DNA of 12,292 nt, taken from the NCBI GenBank assembly GCA_024811115.1, contig JAKOGH010001055.1:1-12292 (forward strand), read 5' to 3'. This document shows positions 1-9,091 of the stretch, one piece after another. Position numbers and translations under genes: made by a program. The number at the start of each line of letters is the position of its first letter. Within the stretch, counting starts at the first letter, position 1. Under the pieces are notes generated by a model, which was given only the letters and a program-made list of their open reading frames with translations, had not been told where the DNA came from and made no database searches. Source of the DNA: Terana coerulea (lineage: Eukaryota; Basidiomycota; Agaricomycetes; Polyporales; Phanerochaetaceae).

Positions 1-210
1 CGGCGCGACCGAGAACATCGAGTTCTCACGGGGGATATCATGGGGGGTAGAGGCGGAGTCGCAAGGGCGACAGCAAGGACAGTGAGGTAGAGAGCGGGCA
101 TGGTCGTCGTCGTTCGGGGATCGAGAACGACGTTGTGGGGAAAGCGCTTCCGCAGTCCCGAGCCAGATAACCCGACACTGTGTTTGGCTGTGTTTGGCTG
201 GGGGCTGTCC

Positions 211-316
211 GATGACTTAACCTTATCAAATGCAGCCGAATACTATTATTGGATCAACGATTGATACTCCGCGCTGGTGACCCGGTATTGACGGCCTATA
301 TAAGGTTAACGTCATC
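211..316. repeat. Imperfect inverted repeat with TATA-like right arm
   Basis: The left arm at 211-226 (GATGACTTAACCTTAT) matches the reverse complement of 300-316 (ATAAGGTTAACGTCATC) except for one extra base in the right arm. The arms are separated by about 73 bp. The right arm overlaps a TATA-like CTATATAAGG at 296-305. A 10-bp tandem duplication (TGTTTGGCTG twice) lies just outside at 181-200. This could be a small foldback element, a remnant of a transposon end, or a regulatory palindrome. No open reading frame is associated with it. Confidence 0.55.
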
Positions 317-363
317 ATCTGAGTATGAAATCCACCGGATATTCCGAATATTCAGTCAGGCTT

Positions 364-393
364 CCGAGGGGTTATCCGGATAACTGACCTCGG
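364..393. repeat. Nested palindrome
   Basis: GTTATCCGGATAAC at 371-384 is a perfect 14-bp palindrome. It is enclosed by CCGAGG (364-369) and CCTCGG (388-393), which are also inverted copies of each other, so the whole stretch could form a hairpin or cruciform. Nearby, around 338-352, is a second short palindromic stretch containing ATATTCCGAATAT. No function is assigned. It may be a binding site or part of a degraded repeat. Confidence 0.5.
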
Positions 394-1429
394 TTCGCCA
401 CCCCGTAATACCTGGCTCTGACCATGACTCGGACGACCGCAACCAACGCTTTCAAACCAGGCTGATTCTGCGGCTGCGCTGGCTGACGTTCACCCTATCT
501 GAAGAGGGAAGGTCCACGCTGCGCCCGCAAACACCTACGATGGCGACGGTACGGCGGCGGCACAACCCTTATCTGGACCATTGCGCGAGGTGAGGCAACC
601 TCGAAAGCACGCGACTCGGAGCTGTGCGAGAGACATGCTTCGCAAACGAGGAAGCCCCAGCTCAGGCAGCAAGTCGTGGCTGTCCACATCCAGGCGTGTC
701 TGAAGCCGGATTCGTGACTACGTATATGTCGCAATGTTGTGTTTACGGCAGGGAGTCAGTTCGACTTCGAACGATAGGAACCCATGTACAGGGACATTCA
801 TGCCAATGCGAAGCAAACTGTCTGTAAGTAAGCAAGAAAAGCAGAATTCAGCGGTTGTTCATGCACAGATATATTCAGATCTCGTTCACCGCATGCGTAT
901 GAATTGTTGCTGCCACGCCAGAGAGTCAAGCCCTCTTTGCAGTCGAAGGTTTGCCGCCCCGGGACAGCAAATCTTCGTCATAAAACTCTGTTGAAAGGCG
1001 CTGTATCTGGTTAGCACTTTAGCTCAAGTCCTGACATGCTGTGGCTGAAAATCTCCGTAAGTACTAGTCAAGCTGTTTAAGACCCAACACAGTAGCTCCA
1101 AGTCATAAAGCGGTGCCGTGCGCTTGTTTATCACCACCGCCACCCGCATTTACTTCAAGGCAGCTATGCACCCTTGACAGTCTGCCGCACCACGTCCGCG
1201 TTTACAGGCGTTTACCGATACGGGGACAAGAACCTCCATGGCGAGCGGTTCAAGCCAGCTGCCATAGCCTTGGTTGGAGACAGCGACACCGCGGATGTGC
1301 AGCACCGCACGTGCATACGCCATGCCATCGGAGATGTCACTGTACGAAGTAGGGCCAGGCTCCTTCCTCAGCTCGCCCCTTCGAGTTGACGCTGGGTTGG
1401 CGTAAACGCCCGACGTGAACGTCTCCCAG
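394..1429. other. Region without a convincing gene
   Basis: Several short open frames exist on both strands, but none shows a recognisable motif, a consistent intron pattern or a family resemblance. The most protein-like stretch is plus strand 1203-1389, which reads in one frame with residues such as GVYRYGDKNLHGERF and ends at a TGA. It has no supported start, no convincing splice donor/acceptor partner and no family I recognise, so it is noted here and not called as a gene. Confidence 0.4.
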
Positions 1430-1920
1430 AACTCTCAGGGACGGCTGGCTCCAAACTTTAGCGCCTGATTATGTCATCCCGGGTGAAGCTCCGGTTCGGC
1501 CGTGGTAAGGTAGACACCTATGACTTTTCTGCTCTATTGCTCTTCGCAATCTGCTTCAAATGGTAGAAATAGCTGTGAATAAAGTCTCTACTCATCTTAT
1601 GGACATTATTTGTGAGAAAATAATCATATTGGTCTGGTACAACTGCTCTCGGGCTGCAAAATGTGTTAGTGATGAAAGAAAGCTTTCATTGAGTTACATA
1701 TAAGTTCTAGCCACAAAACATGTGCTAACTTTCTGTCCAGTAAGTCCTATAAGTATTGGAAGTAGTTTTGCTGCCAAATGATACTGCAGAGTACACTAAC
1801 TTTGCACAATGCAGCAAACTGCCAAGCCTCTGCGCCGAGACGCCTGCCCCATTTGGGCTCGGGGACCGAGTGGCCGGATTGATCTGGCGCTAAAGTTTGG
1901 AGCCAGCCTCCCTGAGAGTT
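1430..1920. mobile_element. Possible MITE-like element with ~35-bp inverted ends
   Basis: The 36 bases at 1430-1465 match the reverse complement of 1886-1920 along their whole length except for one extra C in the left copy. Both begin AACTCTCAGGGA and contain GGCTGGCTCCAAACTTTAGC. The ~420 bp between them is clearly richer in A and T than the flanks, especially 1540-1800, and has no credible coding frame. Long near-identical inverted ends around a short non-coding, AT-rich core are the layout of non-autonomous DNA transposons. I could not find a clean target-site duplication immediately outside either arm, so the exact ends, and the mobile-element call itself, are uncertain. An alternative is a foldback repeat or a hairpin RNA locus. 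Confidence 0.45.
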
Positions 1921-3192
1921 GCGTCCGAGAGTTCGGCCCAAGCGGGCCGGAGTCCGTACGGTTGAGCAACTCGCAGGGAGCTGGGAAGGAGACTGAAGTA
2001 GGGCAATCCTACGCAGCGAAGTTGTGAGTGTCGCTTCAAGTTGGAGGACGGTCCTGGTGCCTCGGCGTCGTCGCATGCGCACGCATCATTGGCACCATTG
2101 TTTTTTGTTGCAGTGTTACGATGACGTTAGGCGAGATAGTTTCACTGCTGGCTTTCGTAATAGCAAATAGCTAGTAAACTTGGCACGTTTCACTTCAAGT
2201 CGAAACTTCACCAAATTACCCTAAGTGCTAGGAGGCTGCATATTCCAACAGTGCACGGATCTCCGCTCCTAAACTGCATGAACGCGTGGAGAAAGCTAGA
2301 TCTATGAGTATGTACGTAGGATGAAGGAATTACATTAATTGCTGTGGTTACCACGTTCGTCATCCCAACGTCGTCCCGACGACTTCCATTTACGGCTATT
2401 CCCGCCACTTGATCATGGGCGCCTGCATCTTGCCTTCCGCCGCCATGCTCTGGCCATGGACTTTTCAGACGAACTTTCGTTATCGCTGGCTTTCCGTCCA
2501 CGGATATAACAACCTCGGCAGGATTTAATGTAAGATCTGCCAGCTGAAAATGGTATTCGTGACTTCTCACTCGCTTGCAATAGATGAGCCTGTTAACCCA
2601 CGGTGCAGGCGGTCGCTCCAAAGTACAACAGGCAGTACTAATCCTGGCGAGCGCACAGGAATGTGAATCATTCAGCCCGTATGGAAGCTTTCGCGAGTGC
2701 AAGCGCGCCCGCTACGTACACTTGGAGTGCACGCTGTCTACAACACGCATATAGTCGGGTTTCAACTGACTGGGGCTTTTTGCCCGGGAGGGTTGGAAAG
2801 GGTCGCGCACCTAGCTGTCGCGATGACTCCCTCAGCGCCACAAGGGTGGTTCAGTTGCATGGTCCGTGTTTGTTTTCTTTGCGGGTTATTCTGGTTGTCC
2901 AATTTTCTGCCTGGCAATCGTACCGTCGTACGTGCAGATCCCGAGACCACTCGACAAGCGTAGTCCGCCACACCCCCTGCCGTCACATCCCTTTCCGTCC
3001 TTTGTCATCGGAATCAAACATGTCCGAGCGCAGCCTCTGTCCATGCCGGACCGACATCACTGGCGCCCATCTCCGCGGCAGTGCTTGATGATCCGCTGCG
3101 GTGCACCATCCAACTTTGCATGGCTACCCTTTCTGCATCGGTCTACTCTACCCTTCATTGTCCACCTCGACGTTCTGTTCATCGACGTCGCA
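1921..3192. other. Intergenic stretch upstream of the large plus-strand gene
   Basis: No gene is supported. The longest open frame is minus strand 2208-2702 (164 codons). Its composition is irregular, it has no recognisable domain and no evident promoter or splice context. Just after the repeat arm at 1886-1920, GAGAGTT occurs twice (1914-1920 and 1927-1933). The last 100-200 bp before 3193 probably serve as promoter DNA for the gene at 3284. Confidence 0.4.
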
Positions 3193-3198
3193 TATAAG
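3193..3198 (+). promoter_or_regulatory. TATA-like box of the 3284 gene
   Basis: TATAAG, in the context CATATAAGG, lies 86-91 bases before the ATG at 3284. That spacing is compatible with a fungal core promoter giving a 5' leader of roughly 55 bases. The leader frame is closed by a TGA at 3215-3217, so the ATG at 3284 is the first in its frame. Assignment is by position and motif only. Confidence 0.4.
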
Positions 3199-3283
3199 GA
3201 CAGCACTGACTTGTTGACCCTCAAGACAGCATACCTCAACTCGTATCTCCCGAAGTGTTCGTCCACACGAGGCTCAGCCTCAA

Positions 3284-6214
3284 ATGACTTCGATTGCGCC
3301 GTCGGACACTGGTACCTTGGTAGACCCCTCGGAGTCGCGTTGGGATCCAGATGAAAAATCCCTGGTGGGCACAGAGGCTGGCAGCTCGGACTCCAAGTCT
3401 TTGGTCCTCGCTGAAAAAAATCACGTCACCACTATGCCTCTTCCGAGTGGGCCATCCTATCACATCCCTCGGTTACTTCGTGGACTGGGCTCATTTCCCT
3501 CACGTGCAATGCACTCCGTCACGACCTCGCCCAGAGGATACTCGCTCAGTGCAACAGCGACCTACGAGTGCGTGGCGCACTGTTGGCCAACAGTGCCGTG
3601 GTATACAGGAAATATGGTAGCGCGACGCTGTCAAGGTTTGTTCTCATCTCTTCGCCTGACTACCACCGAAACGTGGCTGAGCGTATGAATCTATCCACAG
3701 AGGGAACACTAAGCACATCACCGACGTGCCGCCTAAACAGCGGATGGTGCAGAACCAATTGAAGGACCTCCGCGTCGAGCTACTGAGGGCTCCAGATAAT
3801 CCCATCCCTTTAAGGGTGTACGTGGATTTGATAGACTTAGTATGGTCAGCACAACAGTTCACTCATGGTGATTGATGACCGGCTGATATATCCACTGTTC
3901 CCAATCACTTTACACCTCATGTTGGACATTTTCTCTCACAGCGTTGTCCTCCGAGCGCCACCGCATACATACGGAAACACACTCGTGTGGAGGGTTTGGG
4001 AGACGTTACTTGACGAGCTCAAGCGGGGACGTGTCTCCGCTTTGGTAAACGCGCTGGCGCTACCGCAGTGCACATTCGAAGACGTCAGTATTGTCCTCAG
4101 GCATCTTGCTCTGGCCAATCTAAGTGGATGGTACGTTCTCAATATTTATCTGCATATTTACAGCTGAAGACGGTACATGAAGGAAACCTTTGTTTACCCC
4201 TTCTGCCCACGATACGCCGGCGGCCCTCGACCTCGCCAAACATACATCCTTCTCATCTGACACGTACTACATTTATGTCACCTTCGCAAAGGCCTTCTAC
4301 GACCTTCTCTGTGGCATCACCAACGAACGCCCAGATGCTGTGCACGAAGCCCTCGGCGGGTATGTGCATGTCGTCTGGTTCAAGTACGCGTTCGCGGAAA
4401 CATCTTCGCCTGGCGTCAATATTCGCTGGCAGTATGTCCTAGATCGCCTCTCATATTCCGTACAGACGTACGTCAAGCACCTGTCGCCTACGCTGCCAGG
4501 CGAAATCGAGAGCTTGCTATTGTTCATCACGTCCGGACCCGCCACGCCCATTGGCTCCCTGGAGTTCGCGATTGGCACCAGCCACATGTCATCTGCGACC
4601 ACACACATCCGGCACGCGCTGTCACGCATAGCTACGGCTTCCTCTACAGCCGCAGCCGCCCCCGTCGTCCGGAATTCCTCAAGTGGTCCTCATTGCCGCC
4701 AGACTTCAATACGGATCCGATGTTTGAACTGCTTCGAACCCACGCTGGGTTCACCGCCGGCGAGCTTCCTCATCCCGCACTTCCACTTCTGGTGTTTGCT
4801 GCCCAGATGATCCGTCACTCCCAACACGCTGTCCTGTCGTTCCTCGGAAACGCCACGACCTTGGGGAAGTCCCTCTAGATTTCTTCGAGTCCCTTCGCCT
4901 CTTATGGAACTATGCATTCCATCTCCCCATGATTACACCTACGGCAGCTACCACGGGCACGGCCCAGGTCCGGGAAGATGGGTGCCGAAAGACAAGCGGG
5001 TGTACCTCATGCGCTTGTTCACATGTCTCGTCGTGGCGGCCATGGCGCAGCAAGCGCACCTCGTGTACAAGATGGACAACAACGGCGAATCCTTTACCAC
5101 CGTTTTAGTTGAGCGGATGACCGAGAGCCCGGAGTTGCAGGCGTGGTTCTGGGACGTCTCGGCGAGTGCACTCTTCTTCCATATCAAATTCAAGAAGCTT
5201 GCGTCAAAGGGAAAGCCGAGTACGCAGTCTCGGAGGAGCAGAGGCTCGAGAGGGAATGTATTGTGCTCTACGCCGATACGTTTGGCTACGTGAAGCACCT
5301 TGTTCGACATGCCAAAGACCGTCTTGGGTTGGTGCCTTCCGCTCTGGCCACTTATGTCGACCAAAATACAGATGTCGAGAAGCTGGTGTGGGTATTTGAG
5401 GATGGGTATGTATCTCAGATAAGAGTTGAAGTCAGGACTGAGCCCTGTTCTTCTTTCTCGCAGGCCTCACACAACGCCCATCCAGGTGCTCTTCTCTGTT
5501 CTTATGGCGTCAACAGCGTCTGCGACTTGGGCCGACGCATTAGAAATATTCTCTGGTTGCGACGAGACAAACAAACACCACTTCCTGCATTTCATCGAAG
5601 AGTTCGTCCAACTTGAGCTTATGCCCACCAAGTTCAAACCGTTACTCGAGCAACATCTTGAAGGCGCGCGACGGCAAGCGTGTCGACAAGGGAAGCAAAA
5701 GGCCACGGGAGCATTTGCGGACGGCGACGAACCTCTGCAGCTATTCATGCCCCACCCCGCCGACCGGTTCCTCATGCTCCTCGTGAGCGCGTACCGCAGG
5801 AACAACCTCATCGGCCACATTCTCCTGAAGAACGCCACCACGAGGAGCCTGCTGGCGGAGCTGATAGCAGCCGTCGAGAATGGCGCGTTCGATGTCTACG
5901 AGGATGAAAATGGTGCTCGGAGACCGCTACATCTGGACGAAGAGCAGAGGGAGTGGCGCAGTCGCACCTGTCGGGATATGCGGAGTGTGCTGTGCCTGCT
6001 GCAAGGTTGGGTCGGTCAAGGGCACCAGCGGTCACGGTACGAATTCATTCATCTGGACAAGAGGCGCCTTCGCTTCGCTTCGGGGAGTGGACTAGCTTGG
6101 CATAGGGTGACAGTGGTCAAGGCTGCTTACAAGGCTCTATTTGTACAGGACAAACAGCCGCAGAAATTTGGGCGACTGTCGTTTCCTATGCAAGGCACTG
6201 TAGGATCGTTTTAG
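3284..6214 (+). CDS. Large predicted protein of unknown function, with apparent frameshifts
   Basis: I do not recognise the family. The model is a multi-exon gene: exons 3284-3635, 3701-3817, 3942-4130, 4183-5405 and 5464-6214, with introns of 65, 124, 52 and 58 nt. Donors are GTTTGT, GTACGT, GTACGT and GTATGT. The first residues are Ser/Asp/Glu-rich and probably disordered; the rest is rich in Leu, Ala and aromatic residues, as in helical repeat (solenoid-like) proteins. No signal peptide, zinc-binding cluster or catalytic motif was seen. The frame breaks five times, at 3414-3420, 4570, 4871-4873, 4980-4982 and 5209-5211; each break is closed by one extra base in a run, giving 878 codons plus stop. 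The second intron is uncertain: GT at 3868 joined to AG at 3955 also keeps the frame. It is convergent with the esterase gene. Either the copy is decaying or the assembly has run-length errors; I favour the latter. Confidence 0.6.
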
Positions 6215-6383
6215 GACTGTATTTATTCTTCGACTGTGTGTAGCATCAAATATGGGTAAATGGACTTTTCGGAGTGTGGAGGATGTATTTGTACAGTAGC
6301 GTGGAATATGCATTGATATCGGACCTCCACCACATGCAAGCGATCGCGACAAATGCACAGGTAGTAGAATGTATCGTATGCGC

Positions 6384-8064
6384 CTACCAGACGATGTCGC
6401 TTAGGACCTGACCAACATCTTGACCGAAGAACTCATGTGCGGCACCTGATCAAGACCAGATGAGCAGTCGCTCCACAGACCGCCGACAACACTCACTCGA
6501 AGGGTGCAGGTTATTTCCCAGAAATCACCAGCATTGCCGTAGGAGCTGTTATCGACAAATCCGTACGCGGTCGGGTCGTCCAAGATAATGCTGAACGCGG
6601 TATTCGAGTCCCAAAGCCAAGTGTTGACCTGAACGTGGATCATGTGAGCCTACCGCACGATGAACGCTGATGAAAGTGCAAACGAACGCCTGTGTTGTTA
6701 GCGGCGAGGTCGGCTGCACGCTGGGCCAGCTTTGAGTTGTAGTCCGCAATGACGGATCGCAAAGTCGTGACGGCCCAATCGCCTTGGGGAGTCATCTGTG
6801 TGCGCATGTTACTAGGGAGTGCAGTGTTTCGGGCCAGAGGATACCCACGAGAGGAGAGCGATCGGTAGGAGGGACGTTGATGAACAAGAAATTCCTCGCG
6901 CCGGCATCGCTGAACTATCGTGAGTATTGTCACTGCACTATGCTATGCCTCGTTGGCTTACAACTGATAAATGTGTCAAAATTGTAACTGCAGACCTAAG
7001 AGCGATGACTTACGAGCTTCTGCACAAGGGCGAAGTAAGCGTCCAGTAATGTATCGGAGAAACTGTGATCATCGTGAGCGACTCTCGTACCGAGTGGGGA
7101 TGTTTTGTACAGAGACTCACGCGCCGCGGTCACCAGGCTCGTAGTACGAATTCCCCAAGTCATTGATACCGATCCAGAACGAGAAGAGCGAGTTCGCGCT
7201 CGTCCAGGGCGTGCTCGCAGGCTTGCTTGCGGCGGTGTCCAGGAACTCGTTGACCTGGTCCGTCATCGACAACGCGTCGGCTCGAGACGGGGTGACAAGG
7301 TTTGCGTCAATCGTCGCCCCGCCGTAAGCGTAGTTGTACGTCAGGACGAGGGACTTGTTGTATTTGACCGTCGCAACGTCGACCCAGTTACTGCCGCCGA
7401 CGGCGGTCCAGCCCTTTGTTTGCGCGAAGCGTCAACGAGCTGTTTCAGACGATAAAAGGGACGCATACAGGGTAGGGCGGGTTCCCGAGAGGATTCCCGG
7501 CGGATGGTAAAGTGCCATTGTCCACGAAACCTGTCTGCGTGTAGGAGTCTCCGCTGCAAGAGACAATAAACACGTGCATATCCGCGAATGAGAAGGGACA
7601 TGCGTACAAGCTGAACCAGTAGTTGGCCTGGGGAATGGGAGAAGCTGAGACGCTTGACTGAGCCGAAGAAACGAAGGAAATCGACGCTGAAGAGGTCGCG
7701 GTGGCGCTGGCGCTGGCTACGCCAGGGAGACATTGGAAGTACCCTACGTCCTCCCGATAAGCATCATTGAGATAGCATGCAATCGTAAGCTCTCGCACAA
7801 TCGTTCTGTTTCACACAGGCGTTGCTGCCGAAGGAAATATGCATAAGTGAAGGTACGCGGAGGAAACGAGCTGGGCGTACGTACCCGGATACACAAGAGG
7901 TAGCACCCGCCCAGCCAATTCCACCGCCTATCGTTTCGACTCTTGCAGTGAGCCCTATAGTGTGAACCGCGCACATAGAATCACTCACATTGCTCCCATT
8001 CCGCTTGCTGGGCCACGGCACAGGCCATGGCAGCGAACAGCGATAATCCGAGCATGAGCTGCAT
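6384..8064 (-). CDS. Secreted CBM1-CE16 acetylesterase (GDSL/SGNH type), apparent frameshift
   Basis: Predicted to remove acetyl groups from hemicellulose-derived oligosaccharides outside the cell, held on cellulose by its CBM1. In the 357-residue model, residues 1-19 are a signal peptide; 22-56 are a CBM1 with Cys26, 37, 43 and 53, W23, N47, W49, Y50 and Q52; 57-89 are a Ser/Ala/Thr linker. The catalytic domain follows: SFGDSYTQTGF (nucleophile Ser97), YNYAYGGATID, WIGINDLGNSY (Asn206), GARNFLFINVPP, and C-terminal NNLHPS with His335. Exons (descending): 8064-7989, 7927-7885, 7824-7799, 7743-7608, 7553-7469, 7413-7121, 7062-7014, 6963-6962, 6909-6849, 6795-6688, 6628-6497, 6445-6384. Introns are 50-61 nt. 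The two-base exon is conjectural; the alternative is one 99-nt intron (6915-7013). One base is missing in the run at 6517-6519, just before the His block, so the literal reading loses the catalytic His. Family assignment is strong; substrate is inferred from family knowledge. Confidence 0.87.
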
Positions 8065-8125
8065 TGCGTACCGGCGGATCGTGGAACGAGAGTGTGCCAG
8101 ACGTATGAATCGTACCGCAAGGTAG

Positions 8126-8130
8126 TTATA
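8126..8130 (-). promoter_or_regulatory. TATA box of the CBM1-CE16 gene
   Basis: On the minus strand the sequence GCTTATAACT places TATAA about 62 bases upstream of the ATG at 8064. A start of transcription some 30 bases further on would leave a short leader of about 30 bases, which is typical for secreted fungal enzymes. Longer in-frame starts up to 8196 exist on the minus strand, but they would bury the hydrophobic signal peptide inside the protein, so 8064 is preferred. Confidence 0.45.
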
Positions 8131-8582
8131 AGCTTGGACGTCATCGTGCTGCATCAACCTCGCGCTCTGGCACAGCGACGAAACGGACACGGGCATTACT
8201 CGGTAGGGTCTACGTCGATTCTATTCGGGCAGTCGTCCGTGAAATTATGTGCTTGTGGCTTCGCATGACAGGATCAAGGCAGGACGTGGTAGGGTTGTCG
8301 GAACCTGTTGCCGTGGATCTACCGCGAATGGATTAGAGGTATATCCTGTGGCATACATTAGTCAACGAGACCACGGTAAATAATTTGTGCAACCTGCATA
8401 CCGTAGTCGAGCGAGGACGAGCTCCAAGACGTGCTCATTTCTGACGAAGCCTTCACAGCGTGTCCGACGCCGCTCTGTAGGCACTGCGTTTCGGATCAGC
8501 CTCAACTTCTCGAGAAGAAGCAGACGAAGCTGCGCAGAAAGCTAAACAGCTTCATTCACCGGTTATTGCTCGGGCTCAGTCC
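8131..8582. other. Upstream region of the esterase gene; no supported gene
   Basis: This stretch separates the esterase promoter from the plus-strand coding-like fragment at 8583. Short plus-strand frames around 8430-8580 look partly protein-like, one with Cys residues spaced CPTPLCRHC, but they are interrupted by stops and I could not join them with convincing splice sites. They may be upstream exons of the fragment that follows. Confidence 0.3.
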
Positions 8583-8934
8583 CTGACCTTACGCCGCATG
8601 ATCACCGGTTCGTACCCACCGCCGCCAACTTCCAACTCTTCAACGCGGCGGATTTTCTGCGGCCGGCAGATCAATTCGCTGACCTAAAGGTGAAAGGGTG
8701 GAATGAGGCCGAGCGCACGACTCCAGGATGGGTGCACGAGTACACGATAGTATGTGAGTACTTCGTGTGGTTGATTCTTGTTGACTGTCTCCCTGCGACC
8801 ATGGGATGGCGGTTAAGATCAAGTTTGAATACACCGGCGCTCGCAGAGTCGGTAGGAACCGCTTTGAGCTCTTCACCATTCACTCGACGATGTACACAAG
8901 GACGCGGCCGAGGAAGCTGAACGAACATCGATTG
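8583..8934 (+). pseudogene. Coding-like fragment of unknown function, no supported start or end
   Basis: From 8583 one frame reads smoothly, starting DLTPHDHRFVPTAANF and running to WVHEYTI. It then meets a consensus donor GTATGT at 8753. Skipping to the TTAAG ending at 8819 removes 67 nt and stays in frame, continuing IKFEYTGARRVGRNRFELF to NEHRL, where a second in-phase GTATGT donor occurs at 8935. Beyond that no acceptor gives a sensible continuation before the 3' end of INO1 on the other strand, and no initiating ATG is evident upstream. Two phase-0 donors in register suggest these were real exons. The protein is not recognised. It could be a truncated gene remnant or part of a small gene whose other exons I cannot see. 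Confidence 0.35.
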
Positions 8935-9091
8935 GTATGTAATCTAGGCAGTTCCCATCTAGACAGATATGTACGTAGGCTTCAGCACTATACAGATCAT
9001 CACCACATTTGTAGTCCATGCAAACTAAAACTTCCGAACACTTGCAGTTGCACTCATTTCCGAGCCACCGAACCGCCGCAGGGCACAACCT

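Noticed and set aside
745..790. Possible tRNA-like TTCGA segment
   Set aside because: GTTCGACTTCGAAC lacks a proper B-box and no cloverleaf or acceptor stem can be drawn around it.
2208..2702. Minus-strand open frame of 164 codons
   Set aside because: No recognisable motif, irregular composition, no splice pattern and no promoter context. It is within what chance allows in GC-rich intergenic DNA.
3868..3941. Intron GTGATT to CACAG in the large gene
   Set aside because: It shifts the downstream exon into a poor frame that ends in stops. The alternatives 3818-3941 and 3868-3955 keep the good frame.
4131..4163. A 33-nt intron ending at TTTACAG in the large gene
   Set aside because: Too short for a spliceosomal intron and puts a TGA directly in frame. 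The AAG acceptor at 4182 gives a 52-nt intron and restores the frame without any edit.
7105..7455. Plus-strand frame of 116 codons
   Set aside because: It is the complement of esterase exon 6, which contains the GIND block and the YGGATID motif on the minus strand.
7981..8196. A longer esterase start at 8196
   Set aside because: It would place 44 residues before the hydrophobic signal peptide and put the start upstream of the TATA-like box at 8126-8130.
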